This document shows positions 1-11,616 of a stretch of 64,000 bases of DNA, one piece after another; position 1 is the first letter of the stretch; every line of letters begins with the position of its first letter. The notes under the pieces are model-generated. The model was not told where the DNA came from. It did not search any database and saw nothing but the letters and a program-made list of their open reading frames with translations. A program made the position numbers and the translations under genes. Origin of the DNA: Olsenella uli DSM 7084 (GTDB taxonomy: Bacteria > Actinomycetota > Coriobacteriia > Coriobacteriales > Atopobiaceae); NCBI RefSeq assembly GCF_000143845.1, contig NC_014363.1:145186-209185 (forward strand), written 5' to 3'.

Positions 1-364
1 TCAGATCCTGCTCAACCTGCTTTCCAATGCGGTGAAGTTCTCCCCTGACGGAGGCCGCATCCGAGTCAAGGCCTCCCTTGTGGAGGAGAACTTTGTGTTC
101 ATACACGTCATCGACAACGGCATCGGTATCAGCAACGACATGAAAGAGCGCGTCTTTCTGGCCTTCGAGCAAGCTGACAACAGCTATACGCGCATCTACA
201 AGGGCGCCGGTCTCGGCCTTGCCATCACAAAGGACTTGGTCGAGATGCACAGCGGCCGCATTTGGCTTGAAGACGCGCCGGGGGGCGGCCTGGACGCATG
301 CGTCGTACTTCCACTCTGCTCGAATAGGAAGCCTGACAAAAAGGATGGACAGGAGGCGGACTGA
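1..364 (+). CDS. Sensor histidine kinase, C-terminal ATPase domain (partial)
   Basis: This is the 3' end of a two-component sensor kinase whose start lies before the window. The visible part, read in frame from base 2, is the HATPase_c domain. It shows the N box (NLLSNAVKFS, near residues 5-14), a G1 box DNGIGI, a G2-type GAGLGLAI and a short tail. These bind ATP for autophosphorylation of a His that lies upstream and is not visible. The TGA stop overlaps the ATG of the response regulator by one base (ATGA), so the two genes are translationally coupled and almost certainly form a pair. The input signal cannot be judged because the sensor half is missing. Confidence 0.9.
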   Translation, partial: QILLNLLSNAVKFSPDGGRIRVKASLVEENFVFIHVIDNGIGISNDMKERVFLAFEQADNSYTRIYKGAGLGLAITKDLVEMHSGRIWLEDAPGGGLDACVVLPLCSNRKPDKKDGQEAD

Positions 365-1275
365 TGAAGAAGATCCTGGTCGTAGAAGATGACCCTGCGA
401 GCCTAACGCTTATTACCGAAATCCTGAAGGGGTACGACTACACTGTGGTTTCCGCGCTGGACGGTCGGTCCGCGCTGGACGTGAGCAAGCGCGAGAACCC
501 GGACCTCATCATCCTCGACGTGATGCTCCCGGCCCTTAATGGCTATCAGGTCTGCGAGCGTCTGCGCAGCATGTCCCAGTTTCGCAACACCCCCATAATC
601 ATGCTCACCGTCCTCAATGAGGATTCCCAGCGCATCCGCGCCCTTGAGGCCGGTGCCAACGGGTTCCTCAGCAAACCGTTCAAGCGCGTGGAGCTCCTCA
701 CGCGCATCAAGGCGTTGCTGTCGGCGCAGGTGAACTCCGACGAGATGGTCTCGTTGAACACGGTGATCTCCTCCATGCTCACAGCCCTTGAGCTTAGGTG
801 CGCGGGCTCGACCATGAGCAGCCGCCGATGCGCCGACCTTGCCGAGCGCCTGGCTGTGGTGATGGGCATTCCAAGCGGAAATGTCCGCGACCTGCGCAGG
901 GGGCTCCTCCTCAGGGACATAGGCTACGTGGCTTGCAATGACGCGAGCGTTGCCGTCGAGAACAACTTCACGGCACATTCCGAGCATGCCATACGCAGCC
1001 TGCAGATCGTGGGCGCATTCGGTCATGAGATAATCGATGCGGTGGTGCGCTACCACCACTGCACCCTGCAGAGCGAGGACTATCCCGCAAATCTCAATAC
1101 GGAGGTCCTTGCATGCGTCAAAGTCGCCATCGTATGCACTCGTCTCGAAGGACTGCTCTACGGAAACGAAGGCCTTTCGGTGCAGGCCGCATGTGCGACA
1201 CTCACGAATGAGGTGTCGGCGGGCCTTCTCCCGTCCGAAGAAGTAGCCTTCGTCACGCGCCTCATCTCCACATAG
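364..1275 (+). CDS. Response regulator with degenerate HD-GYP-like output domain
   Basis: A 303-residue response regulator. Residues 1-120 are a receiver domain: acidic pair E8-D9-D10, phospho-acceptor D52 in LIILDVMLP, T82, and K104 in LSKPFK. Residues about 130-303 look like a divergent HD-GYP (cyclic-di-GMP phosphodiesterase-type) domain. A HSEHAI...VGAF segment and an AVVRYHH segment match the family layout, but the usual HD pair reads RD (LLLRDIGY) and the GYP triad reads DYP. Several metal ligands therefore seem lost, and I infer a non-catalytic, protein-binding output. It is coupled to the upstream kinase through an ATGA overlap. It has no DNA-binding domain, so it is unlikely to be a direct transcription factor. 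Confidence 0.8.
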   Translation: MKKILVVEDDPASLTLITEILKGYDYTVVSALDGRSALDVSKRENPDLIILDVMLPALNGYQVCERLRSMSQFRNTPIIMLTVLNEDSQRIRALEAGANGFLSKPFKRVELLTRIKALLSAQVNSDEMVSLNTVISSMLTALELRCAGSTMSSRRCADLAERLAVVMGIPSGNVRDLRRGLLLRDIGYVACNDASVAVENNFTAHSEHAIRSLQIVGAFGHEIIDAVVRYHHCTLQSEDYPANLNTEVLACVKVAIVCTRLEGLLYGNEGLSVQAACATLTNEVSAGLLPSEEVAFVTRLIST

Positions 1276-1333
1276 CCACCAAAGAAAGGTGACCTGACTC
1301 GTATGGGCGATCGTCTGCCAAGGGAGTGAAGAG

Positions 1334-2356
1334 ATGGTAGCTTGCTTTTCCGATGCGCCAGCTGATGCCGCGTGGACGGCAGGTGCTGATGTCGACTGCG
1401 ACTTGGGCAAGGCCGTAGGCATGGAGCTTTCCGAACGGCTCTGGAGAGAACTTGTCGCTCCCCAGATCGAGCGGGAAATTCCCGGCGTGACCAGTCGTGT
1501 CGCGGTGGGCAGGGTCGGGGAGGGCTCTGAATGCTGGGGCACAGACGACGTGCTCTCACGTGATCATGATTGGGGGGCGGGGTTGTGCCTGTGGGTATCC
1601 GACGATGTCGTAGGCGCGTCAGAGCGCGAGCGGATGGGGGCCCATGTCGCTCGACTCGTAGCGCAGGCGCAGAAGACCTGCGACTATCCCGTGCTCCCCT
1701 TTGCGGGTCCACGGCTTGGCATCTTTGAGACGGGTGAGTTCTACCGACGCTTTATCGGATTGAATCATGTCCCGGCATCTATGGACGAGTGGCTGGCGAC
1801 CCCCGTATATGGGCTGGCGGTCGCCGTCAACGGCCGCGTGTTCTCCGATGGACCGGGAAGGTTCACCGACTTTCGCAACGCGCTGACCGACGAGTGCCCG
1901 CAGGACATCTTCTTGCGAAGGATGTCAATTGACGCCTTTGGGGCAGGTCAGGCAGGACAATACAACCTGCTTCGCGCGCTTAAGCGGGGAAACGTGCCGA
2001 CAGCCGAACTCATGCGCAGCTCCTTTTTGGTATGTGCGCTGCGCCTTCTGTTCTCGTTGAACGGGCGGCACTATCCGTTCAACAAATGGCTGTACCAGAA
2101 GGCCGGGCAGCTTCCTGGGGCGCATCCGCTCTGCCTTCGCATAGGCCAATTGGCCAAAGTGCATCTGGACGGAGACGATGCGCTCCTTCGCTGCGCTGAT
2201 TTGGTCGACGAGATATGCGAGGCGCTCCTAGTCGCCTTCGAGTGCCACGGGCTACCGCGCGCCAACGACGGCTTCTTGGTTAGCGAGGCGGAGGGGCTGC
2301 ACGAAACGATAGGCGACGCAACAGTGGCGTCCCTGCCCTACATGATGGCACGATAG
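1334..2356 (+). CDS. DUF4037 domain protein (nucleotidyltransferase-like)
   Basis: A 340-residue cytoplasmic protein that I recognise as the DUF4037 type. It has the characteristic segment SRDHDWGAGLCLW (about residues 75-87) after a CWGTDD motif, and FNKWLYQKAG further on (about residues 248-257). Families of this kind are predicted to have a nucleotidyltransferase-like fold; the HDW region may carry the acidic residues, but no activity is established that I know of. A good ribosome site (GGGAG) precedes the ATG. A DUF4125 gene follows 74 bases later, a pairing I regard as recurrent. A second, shorter protein of similar type lies at 37912. Substrate unknown. Confidence 0.7.
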   Translation: MVACFSDAPADAAWTAGADVDCDLGKAVGMELSERLWRELVAPQIEREIPGVTSRVAVGRVGEGSECWGTDDVLSRDHDWGAGLCLWVSDDVVGASERERMGAHVARLVAQAQKTCDYPVLPFAGPRLGIFETGEFYRRFIGLNHVPASMDEWLATPVYGLAVAVNGRVFSDGPGRFTDFRNALTDECPQDIFLRRMSIDAFGAGQAGQYNLLRALKRGNVPTAELMRSSFLVCALRLLFSLNGRHYPFNKWLYQKAGQLPGAHPLCLRIGQLAKVHLDGDDALLRCADLVDEICEALLVAFECHGLPRANDGFLVSEAEGLHETIGDATVASLPYMMAR

Positions 2357-2430
2357 CATCAAGTGCGCAGGCAGCGGGCATTTTTGGCTACGAGGAAGAG
2401 GGCTAACGCTTACATCGGCGAGGGGGAGAG

Positions 2431-3087
2431 ATGGAAGGAAGTAGGGACGAGGCAATGCGGCAGACGCTCATCGCCGACATCGAATGCATGGAATGGGACA
2501 TGTTCTCCAGCGTCAACAACATTGGGGGCAAGGCCGACTGCCAAAACGATCGCGACCAGTTCTCGGTCATGCGGGAGGCGTCGTATGCGACATGGACCTC
2601 GGAGATGCTTGAAAGCTATAAGGGTGACCTGGAGCGAGCGGCATCCCAGGGCGTAAACCTCATGAGTGAGAAATATGCCCGCATGATGGAGGTAACCATG
2701 CCCGGTGCCATCGACATGCCCCCGCTGCCCGATGCCCGCAGGGCGCTCATGGATGAGGCGATGGGCATTGTCATGCCGTGGGAGGAGGAGCTGTACGAGA
2801 GGTACGCACTCTTGCGACACCGTGCGCGCAGCCTTACGCAGGCATCTGAGGATGGGAGCGCGATTTCGGGCACGGCCTTCGATACCTATCTATACGGAGA
2901 GCTCTCCATCTATTCTGAGCGCACGCTTCGTCTGTATGTCGAGCACCTGCGCATGCAGAGGGCAGCGGGGACGAACGGGAGCATGGCGGTTTACGACAGG
3001 ATGGCTCGCCTGCAGGGATGGGCCTCGTTCGATGCTGCCGACAAGGATTTCCGCAAACGCATGACAGAAGAAAACCATGCAGGGTAG
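2431..3087 (+). CDS. DUF4125 family protein
   Basis: A 218-residue soluble protein matching the DUF4125 pattern: IECMEWDMFSSVNNIGG near the N-terminus, then ADCQND and a MREASYATW segment. No catalytic motif of a characterised family is visible and its function is unknown. It probably forms a unit with the DUF4037 gene just upstream. The start at 2431 has a purine-rich GGGGGAG just before it, at short spacing; an in-frame ATG at 2455 is an alternative and would remove eight residues. About 290 bases without a clear gene follow. Confidence 0.65.
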   Translation: MEGSRDEAMRQTLIADIECMEWDMFSSVNNIGGKADCQNDRDQFSVMREASYATWTSEMLESYKGDLERAASQGVNLMSEKYARMMEVTMPGAIDMPPLPDARRALMDEAMGIVMPWEEELYERYALLRHRARSLTQASEDGSAISGTAFDTYLYGELSIYSERTLRLYVEHLRMQRAAGTNGSMAVYDRMARLQGWASFDAADKDFRKRMTEENHAG

Positions 3088-3380
3088 AAGGCACTCGAGC
3101 GACGGGCCTGGCGTCGCATGCGGATTGGTAAGGAAAAGACTGTCGGACGGAGGTGGAGGCTGCCCGCGCTTTAAATGCGATGTGCCTGCTGCCCTGTGGT
3201 ATCGCCACACCGGCCTCGCATTTTCTAGCACTTTTGGCGGCAAGCGCTATACTTGCGAACATGTGATTGCGGAGTGGCTCTTGCCCGGCTGGTTCCCCAG
3301 TCATATGATGCCGTGTGCAAAATGGATTACGTCTGCTGACAGAGATGGATTGCTGTGACATTCTGGGGGGATGATCTTTA
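3088..3380 (+). promoter_or_regulatory. Upstream region of the ATP synthase operon, candidate -10 box
   Basis: This 293-base gap has no convincing gene; short open frames here lack family features. A good -10 match, TATACT, lies at 3248-3253. The -35 position is weak (near CTAGCA, 3225-3230). The same TATACT box precedes rplM (39871) and ssrA (36072), which supports it as a housekeeping promoter. It would give a leader of about 120 bases before atpB. I see no atpI gene here. Confidence 0.4.
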
Positions 3381-4178
3381 GTGAACCCGCTTGACAAGCT
3401 CTCAGGGGAGATGGACGAGCTGCTCGAGGGCTTTATGTCCCATGCCATCGTGGGTGACACGACCGTTGGCCTCACCAACTACATCTTCTGGATGTGCGTT
3501 GCGCTGGCGCTCCTGCTCGCCTGTGTCCTCATGTTCAAGAAGAGGCAGGCGCGCGGCCTGGTTCCGCAGGGCATTTTTGTGAACGGCATGGAGTACGTCG
3601 TCGAGTTCGTTCGCGATGACATGTGCAAGTCCATCCTGGGCGACACCTGGAAGAGGCACTTCCCCTTCCTTGCAGCCATCTTCTTCTTCATCGTCTGCAA
3701 CAGCATCGTGGGCGTCATCCCTGGCTGCCATCCCGGTACGGGCACCATCGGCGTCACTGCCGCACTCGCCTTCTGCTCCTTCACCTACTTCATCGTAGTC
3801 GGGTGCAAGCGTATGGGCATCCTAGGCTACATCAAGAGCCTTGCGCCCAAGGGCGTGTCGTTCCCCATGAACGTGCTCGTTTGGGCCATCGAGCTCGTCT
3901 CGACGTTCCTGCGTCTCATCACCCTCGCCGTTCGACTCTTTTGCAATATGTTTGCAGGCCATGTCGTCATGGGCACCTTTGCCATCCTTGCGTCCCTCTT
4001 TGTCGAGCCGCTCCTGCAGGGCTTCTCGGCGGCCGCCCTGGGACAGGCGGGCGCCTCTGTCTTCTGGGTCGTTCTTCTGATCATTATCTATCTGGTCGAG
4101 ATTCTCGTCGGTATCATCCAGGCGTACGTCTTCACGCTACTCTCGGCCGTCTACATCCAGCTTGTCGAGAGCGAGTAG
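3381..4178 (+). CDS. atpB: ATP synthase Fo subunit a
   Basis: A 265-residue integral membrane protein that forms the proton half-channels next to the c-ring. It has several long hydrophobic segments, and the essential arginine sits in LAVRLFCNMFAGH (around residue 185), the family signature. It starts with GTG after a GGGGG ribosome site. First gene of a complete atpBEFHAGDC operon in standard order; the next gene starts about 95 bases downstream. Length is normal for a bacterial a subunit. Confidence 0.95.
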   Translation: MNPLDKLSGEMDELLEGFMSHAIVGDTTVGLTNYIFWMCVALALLLACVLMFKKRQARGLVPQGIFVNGMEYVVEFVRDDMCKSILGDTWKRHFPFLAAIFFFIVCNSIVGVIPGCHPGTGTIGVTAALAFCSFTYFIVVGCKRMGILGYIKSLAPKGVSFPMNVLVWAIELVSTFLRLITLAVRLFCNMFAGHVVMGTFAILASLFVEPLLQGFSAAALGQAGASVFWVVLLIIIYLVEILVGIIQAYVFTLLSAVYIQLVESE

Positions 4179-4272
4179 GACTGATCGATTGGCTAACTGC
4201 GGGGCCACGCCCGCTGTTGCATAGCAAGTCATGGAACTCGTCCTGCTAGGGGCGAATGACAAAGGAGGAAAC

Positions 4273-4467
4273 GTGGGAGTCATTGGTTACGGTCTTGGTG
4301 TTATCGGTGCTGCTATCGGCATTGGCCTGGCGGCCTATGGCGCCACCACTTCCATGGCGCGTCAGCCTGAGGTCCAGGGTCGCCTCTTTACGACCTTCAT
4401 CCTTGCGTCGGCTTTCGTCGAGGCGCTGGCGCTCATCGGCTTCGTCGTTACGCTCATCGCCTCCTAG
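4273..4467 (+). CDS. atpE: ATP synthase Fo subunit c
   Basis: Two-helix proteolipid of the rotating c-ring. Helix 1 has the glycine pattern IGAAIGIG, the polar loop is RQP (residues 30-32) and the proton-carrying carboxylate is E50 in FVEALALIGF. The RQP-to-Glu distance (18 residues) is as in other c subunits. E is followed by A rather than the Ser/Thr of sodium-type rings, so proton coupling is likely. I chose the GTG at 4273 because AGGAGG lies four bases before it; this gives 64 residues, a rather short first helix. An in-frame ATG at 4231 would give 78 residues, closer to family length, but has no ribosome site and adds a polar stretch. Confidence 0.9.
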   Translation: MGVIGYGLGVIGAAIGIGLAAYGATTSMARQPEVQGRLFTTFILASAFVEALALIGFVVTLIAS

Positions 4468-4510
4468 GGATTTGCCTGTACACGGCGAGCACCATATGTT
4501 GGAGGAACCC

Positions 4511-5116
4511 ATGAACAGGAAAATGAAGGGGATGGGGGTCAGGGGACGCGTTGCTGCCTCGGCGGCAGCCGCGGTGCTCCTTGCGCCGACGACAGCTCTC
4601 GCTGAGATCAGCGGCGCCGACATCCTACTTCCGAAACCCGCCGAGTTCGTCCCGGCTCTGCTGGCCTTCCTCGTTATCTGGATCGTCCTGGCCAAGTTCG
4701 CATGGCCTTCGATCCTGGGAATGATGGAGGAACGTCAGCAGAAGATCCAGGATGACCTCGAGGCGGCCGAGGAGTCCAGGGCCCAGGCAGCCGAGGAGGC
4801 CAAGAACTACACGGCCCAGATCACGGAGGCGCATCGCGAGGCCGAGGCAATCATCTCCAAGGCCAGGAAGGACGCCACCGAGGAGCGTACCCAGATCCTG
4901 GCCAAGGCCCAGCGCGAGGCAGCCGACATCATCTCCAAGGCGCACGGTGCCGTAGGCTCCGAACGCAAGAAGGCCATGATCGAGCTGTCTGGCCAGGTCG
5001 TCGACCTCTCCGTCGAGATCGCCGGGAAGATCATCGGCAACGACCTCAGCGAGGCCGAGCAGCGTAAGCTGGCCGAGAAGTACCTTGCAGAAGTGAGCGC
5101 TCCCCATGGCCGGTAA
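4511..5116 (+). CDS. atpF: ATP synthase Fo subunit b
   Basis: A 201-residue peripheral stalk subunit. The N-terminus has a hydrophobic, alanine-rich segment resembling a signal peptide (residues 10-32, ending ALAE), then the membrane anchor (FVPALLAFLVIWIVLAKF), then a long charged helix of Ala/Glu/Lys heptads (residues about 75-190) typical of the b dimer. The N-terminal signal-like part lengthens it compared with a 160-170 residue b subunit. GGAGG lies five bases before the chosen ATG. Its end overlaps atpH by 11 bases. Confidence 0.93.
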   Translation: MNRKMKGMGVRGRVAASAAAAVLLAPTTALAEISGADILLPKPAEFVPALLAFLVIWIVLAKFAWPSILGMMEERQQKIQDDLEAAEESRAQAAEEAKNYTAQITEAHREAEAIISKARKDATEERTQILAKAQREAADIISKAHGAVGSERKKAMIELSGQVVDLSVEIAGKIIGNDLSEAEQRKLAEKYLAEVSAPHGR

Positions 5117-5579
5117 GCACAGTGACGAAGCCAAGGTCGAGGCCTACGCACGGGCTCTCATCGACGCCGGGAGGAGCGAGGGGAGAGCAAATGCCGACCT
5201 CGTGCAGTGGCGACATGCCTGCAAGTTCTCTCCCGAGGTCCTCGAGACGCTGACGGCCATGCGTGGGGGGGACGACATCTCTCTCGTGGATGCGGTGTCC
5301 AAGAAGTACAAGGAGATTCTCGACTCCGAGGACGAGACCGTCTCGGTCACGGTCACCACATCGGTGCCCATGGATGACAATCTGCGCGAGAAGGTACGCT
5401 CCAAGGTGGCGGCCGATATGCAGGTGCCTATCTACCTTGTGGAGAGGGTCGACCCCTCCATCTTGGGCGGTATCGTGATCGAGGCATACGGCAAGCGCTT
5501 CGACGCGTCCGTCCGGGCGCAGCTTGCCAACATCCGCAAGACGCTCGCCTCGACCTTCGTCGGAAGTGAAGAGCAATGA
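5106..5579 (+). CDS. atpH: ATP synthase F1 subunit delta
   Basis: A 157-residue delta subunit that links the b stalk to the top of the F1 head. It starts inside the end of atpF and its TGA overlaps the atpA ATG (ATGA). The C-terminal part carries the family features: [10 protein letters not shown] and [20 protein letters not shown]. It is somewhat shorter than the usual 175-180 residues, with a shortened N-terminal helical domain ([11 protein letters not shown]). Its position between atpF and atpA makes the assignment firm. Confidence 0.92.
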   Translation: MAGKHSDEAKVEAYARALIDAGRSEGRANADLVQWRHACKFSPEVLETLTAMRGGDDISLVDAVSKKYKEILDSEDETVSVTVTTSVPMDDNLREKVRSKVAADMQVPIYLVERVDPSILGGIVIEAYGKRFDASVRAQLANIRKTLASTFVGSEEQ

Positions 5580-7231
5580 CAGACAAGATTAGTTCGTCGA
5601 AGATCATGAGCACCCTGCGCGAGCGCCTCGCTCAGGTCAACGCGACGGTCGACGACCAGGAGGCGTCGGTCGTCACCGAGGTTGGCGACGGCATCGCCCA
5701 CGTCTCCGGCCTCAAGACCGCCATGGCCGGTGAGCTCCTGGAGTTCACGAGTTCCGGAAGCGGGCGCAGCGTCTTTGGCCTTGCGCAGAACCTCGATGTC
5801 GACGAGGTTGGCGCGGTCCTGTTTGGCGAGGTGGATGCCGTCAAAGAGGGTGATGAGTGCCGCACTACGGGTCGTGTCATGGACATCCCGGTGGGCAACG
5901 CCATGTTGGGGCGCGTCGTGAACCCGCTCGGCCAGCCCGTCGACGGGCTGGGTGCCATCGACACCGACGCTCGTCGCCCCATCGAGTTCAAGGCCCCTGG
6001 CATCATGGAGCGCCAGCCGGTGTGCGAGCCCGTCCAGACCGGGCTCATCGCCATCGACGCCATGGTCCCCATCGGCCGTGGCCAGCGCGAGCTCATCATC
6101 GGTGACCGCAAGACGGGCAAGACCGCCATCGCCATCGACGCCATCGTGAACCAGCGCGACACAGACATGATCTGCATCTACGTCGCCATCGGCCAGAAGG
6201 CGTCGACCGTCGCCGCCATCAAGGAGACCTTTGCGCGCCAGGGCGTCCTCGACAAGACGATCATCGTCGCCGCGACTGCTGCGGATTCTGCCCCCATGCA
6301 ATACATTGCGCCCATGGCAGGCGCTGCCATCGGCGAGTACTTCATGTACAACGACGAGAGCGGGAACCCTGCCGATCGGGATCATCCGGGTCGTCACGTC
6401 CTCGTCGTCTACGACGACCTCTCGAAGCAGGCCGTCGCCTACCGTCAGATGTCGCTCACGCTGCACCGCCCACCTGGACGCGAGGCATATCCTGGCGACA
6501 TTTTCTATCTGCACTCGCGCCTGCTCGAACGCGCCTGCAAGATGTCTGACGCCAACGGCGGTGGGTCCCTTACGGCGCTCCCCATCATCGAGACGCAGGA
6601 GGGCGACGTCTCCGCCTACATCCCGACGAACGTCATCTCCATCACGGACGGCCAGATATACCTGCAGTCCAACCTCTTCTTCCAGGGCCAGCGACCGGCG
6701 GTCGACGTGGGCATCTCGGTGTCGCGCGTCGGCGGCGCCGCACAGATCAAGGCCATGAAGCAGGTGGCTGGCACGCTCCGCCTCGACCTTGCGTCCTACC
6801 GAGAGAAGCAGGCCTTCGCCCAGTTCGGCAGCGACCTCGACGCCACGACGCAGTATCAGCTCAACCACGGCGCGCACATGATGGAGATGCTCAAGCAGGG
6901 CCGCTATGCTGCCCTTGATGTCGCAGACCAGGTCATCTCCATCTACGCGGCGAAGGAGGACTTCATCGATGACATCGACCTGGACCATGTGACCCTGTTC
7001 CGTGATGGGCTCGCGAGGTTCATGGCCGAGAGGTACCCGCAGGTCCGTGTCGCGCTTCTCAACGGCAAGATCGATGACGCGCTGGGAGAGAAGATCAAGC
7101 AGGGTCTTTCCAGCTACAAGAGCGAGTTCCTTGTCGAGCATCCCAACAGGGCCAAGGCCGTGGATGTCGAGGAGATGGCCGAGGGAACGGTCGACCGCGA
7201 CGCCGAGATTTCCGGGAAGGCTCAGGAGTAG
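5576..7231 (+). CDS. atpA: ATP synthase F1 subunit alpha
   Basis: A 551-residue non-catalytic nucleotide-binding subunit of F1. It has the P-loop [15 protein letters not shown] (about residues 176-190), the [18 protein letters not shown] stretch, and the [21 protein letters not shown] signature region. The C-terminal tail of about 45 residues is slightly longer than in typical homologues. It overlaps atpH at its start and is followed by atpG after six bases. Confidence 0.97.
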   Translation: MTDKISSSKIMSTLRERLAQVNATVDDQEASVVTEVGDGIAHVSGLKTAMAGELLEFTSSGSGRSVFGLAQNLDVDEVGAVLFGEVDAVKEGDECRTTGRVMDIPVGNAMLGRVVNPLGQPVDGLGAIDTDARRPIEFKAPGIMERQPVCEPVQTGLIAIDAMVPIGRGQRELIIGDRKTGKTAIAIDAIVNQRDTDMICIYVAIGQKASTVAAIKETFARQGVLDKTIIVAATAADSAPMQYIAPMAGAAIGEYFMYNDESGNPADRDHPGRHVLVVYDDLSKQAVAYRQMSLTLHRPPGREAYPGDIFYLHSRLLERACKMSDANGGGSLTALPIIETQEGDVSAYIPTNVISITDGQIYLQSNLFFQGQRPAVDVGISVSRVGGAAQIKAMKQVAGTLRLDLASYREKQAFAQFGSDLDATTQYQLNHGAHMMEMLKQGRYAALDVADQVISIYAAKEDFIDDIDLDHVTLFRDGLARFMAERYPQVRVALLNGKIDDALGEKIKQGLSSYKSEFLVEHPNRAKAVDVEEMAEGTVDRDAEISGKAQE

Positions 7232-7237
7232 TCGGCC

Positions 7238-9633
<2,396 letters not shown>

Positions 9634-9643
9634 GGAAGCTCAC

Positions 9644-10069
9644 ATGGCGGAACTCACCTGTCAGTTCGTACGTCCAGACAGGCTCCTCTTCGAGGGGCCT
9701 GTCGCGAGCCTTGTCCTGGTTACCATCAGCGGCGAGCTGGGCGTTTGGCCGGGACATGCCGCGGAGATCTGCGCGTTGGGCGACGGCGTCGTACGCCTGA
9801 GGCAGCGCGAGAAGGACGGGGGCGGCACCATCAAGGTGGTCATCTCGGGCGGTTACGCGGAGATAAACGACAAGGGCGTCATCATCCTCGCCGACCATGC
9901 GCGCCGTACCGATGACATCGAGGCGGACGTCGTCCGCGACACACGCGAGGCCGCATTTGACGCTCGGGACCAGCTGCCCGAGAATGACCACAGACGTGCG
10001 TACTACGACAGCAAGATCAAGTGGTGCAACCTGCTGCTCAAGCAGGTGTCCTCGGATTCAGAGGCCTAG
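9644..10069 (+). CDS. atpC: ATP synthase F1 subunit epsilon
   Basis: A 141-residue epsilon subunit, which links the shaft to the c-ring and can inhibit ATP hydrolysis. It has an N-terminal beta sandwich (FVRPDRLLFEGPVASLVL, then GELGVWPGHA) and a C-terminal helical part rich in Arg/Asp. The ATG at 9644 is preceded by a GGGAAG ribosome site just after the atpD stop. Last ATP synthase gene; murA follows after 25 bases and probably shares the transcript. Confidence 0.93.
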   Translation: MAELTCQFVRPDRLLFEGPVASLVLVTISGELGVWPGHAAEICALGDGVVRLRQREKDGGGTIKVVISGGYAEINDKGVIILADHARRTDDIEADVVRDTREAAFDARDQLPENDHRRAYYDSKIKWCNLLLKQVSSDSEA

Positions 10070-10094
10070 CCGCACCCCCGGACATGGAGGCAGC

Positions 10095-11375
10095 TTGGAA
10101 GTCATAAAGGTCGAGGGTGGCCATCCCATTGGGGGCGAGGTGACCGTTGAGGGCGCCAAGAACTCGGCCCTCAAGCTCATGGCAGCGACCATCCTCGCCC
10201 CGGGCACCACGACGCTTGCCAACGTCCCCAACATCTCCGACGTCCACGTGATGGGCAAGGTGCTCAAGTACCTGGGCGCCCATATCGAGGTCGAGAATGA
10301 GCACACGCTCAAGGTCGACACCTCGTCGGTGGACAAGTGGGAGACGCCCTACCATCTGGTCGCCCAGATGCGTGCCTCCACTGCCGTGCTTGGCCCCTTG
10401 TTGGGGCGCTTCGGCAAGGCCATCGTCGCCATGCCCGGAGGCTGCAACATCGGTGCCCGCAAGATTGACATGCACATCCTTGGACTCGAGGCGCTGGGCG
10501 TCCGCTTCGAGGTCGACCACGGAAATATTCATGCGACCACTCCCAACGGCCTGACCGGCGGCATGGTCACCCTCGACTTTGCAAGCGTCGGTGCCACGGA
10601 GAACCTCATGATGGCTGCCGTGCGGGCGCGTGGCGTCACGACCATCGACAACGCCGCGCGCGAGCCCGAGATCGTCGATTTGGCCAACCTCCTGAACGAG
10701 ATGGGCGCCAAGGTCAGGGGAGCGGGCTCACCAGTCATCGAGATCGAGGGCGTCGACGAGCTCCGACCCCTGGAGACCCACGCGGTTGTGGGAGACCGCA
10801 TCGAGGCGGGGACCTTCATAGCCATGGCCGGCATCTGTGGGCAACCCGTCACGGTCAAGGGCTTCGAGCCCGCCCACCTGGGGCTCGTCCTCAAGAAGTA
10901 CGAGCTCATGGGCCTCGACGTCGAGCGTGGGGCGCACAAGGTGACCGTCGCCCGCTCGCGGCCGATACGCTCCACCGACATCCAGACGCTGCCGTTCCCC
11001 GGATTTCCGACGGACATGCAGGCGCAGACTATGTGCCTGCTCGCCCTGGGTGACGACTCGTGCATCGTGACCGAGAACGTCTTCGAGAACCGCTTCATGT
11101 TTGCGAGCGAGCTGCAGCGCATGGGAGCGGAGATACGCATCGAGGGCCATCATGCCATCGTGCATGGCGTCAGGGGCTTCTCGGGAGCGGAGGTCAAGTC
11201 TCCCGACCTGCGTGGCGGCGCCTCGCTTGTGATGGCGGGGCTGGTTGCCGACGGGGTGACCACCGTCTCGGACATCCATCACATCGACCGTGGATACGAG
11301 GGGTTCGTGCCCAAGCTCAAGGCCCTGGGGGCGCATGTCGAGCGCCTCGAGGTTCCCGATGCCGAGGAGATGTAG
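10095..11375 (+). CDS. murA: UDP-N-acetylglucosamine 1-carboxyvinyltransferase
   Basis: MurA transfers enolpyruvate from phosphoenolpyruvate to UDP-GlcNAc, the first committed step of peptidoglycan synthesis, in the cytoplasm. The 426-residue product starts with GGHPIGGEVTVEGAKNSALK (residues 8-27) and carries the catalytic cysteine C117 in PGGCNIGAR, the residue targeted by fosfomycin. Start: TTG at 10095, four bases after GGAGG; no better start is available in frame. Placement directly behind the ATP synthase operon couples envelope synthesis to energy genes. Confidence 0.95.
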   Translation: MEVIKVEGGHPIGGEVTVEGAKNSALKLMAATILAPGTTTLANVPNISDVHVMGKVLKYLGAHIEVENEHTLKVDTSSVDKWETPYHLVAQMRASTAVLGPLLGRFGKAIVAMPGGCNIGARKIDMHILGLEALGVRFEVDHGNIHATTPNGLTGGMVTLDFASVGATENLMMAAVRARGVTTIDNAAREPEIVDLANLLNEMGAKVRGAGSPVIEIEGVDELRPLETHAVVGDRIEAGTFIAMAGICGQPVTVKGFEPAHLGLVLKKYELMGLDVERGAHKVTVARSRPIRSTDIQTLPFPGFPTDMQAQTMCLLALGDDSCIVTENVFENRFMFASELQRMGAEIRIEGHHAIVHGVRGFSGAEVKSPDLRGGASLVMAGLVADGVTTVSDIHHIDRGYEGFVPKLKALGAHVERLEVPDAEEM

Positions 11376-11616
11376 GCCGCGGCGTCGTAGGCCTCAGCGG
11401 GGCTTCGACATCCCGGGCGAGAAGGATAGCCGTGTGCGGCACGTTCGCGTGCGGCACGCGCCCTTGCCGCGCCTTTCGCGAGGCGTTTCGTCCACATGGC
11501 GAAAACGTGACCTAGAATGTGAGGGTTCCTGTCCTCCTGATGGGTATCAGAAGATCGAGAGCGGAACCTATCCATGGCGTTCCGGCGGGGGGACGCGTCG
11601 TCGACTGGAGGACCAG

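Noticed and set aside
3077..3358. 93-codon frame upstream of atpB that could have been atpI
   Set aside because: Its translation is Cys/Trp-rich without membrane helices and does not resemble AtpI; more likely leader DNA.
11430..11470. Short direct repeat GTGCGGCAC twice downstream of murA, considered as CRISPR-like
   Set aside because: Only two nine-base copies with a six-base gap; no array, no cas genes in the window.
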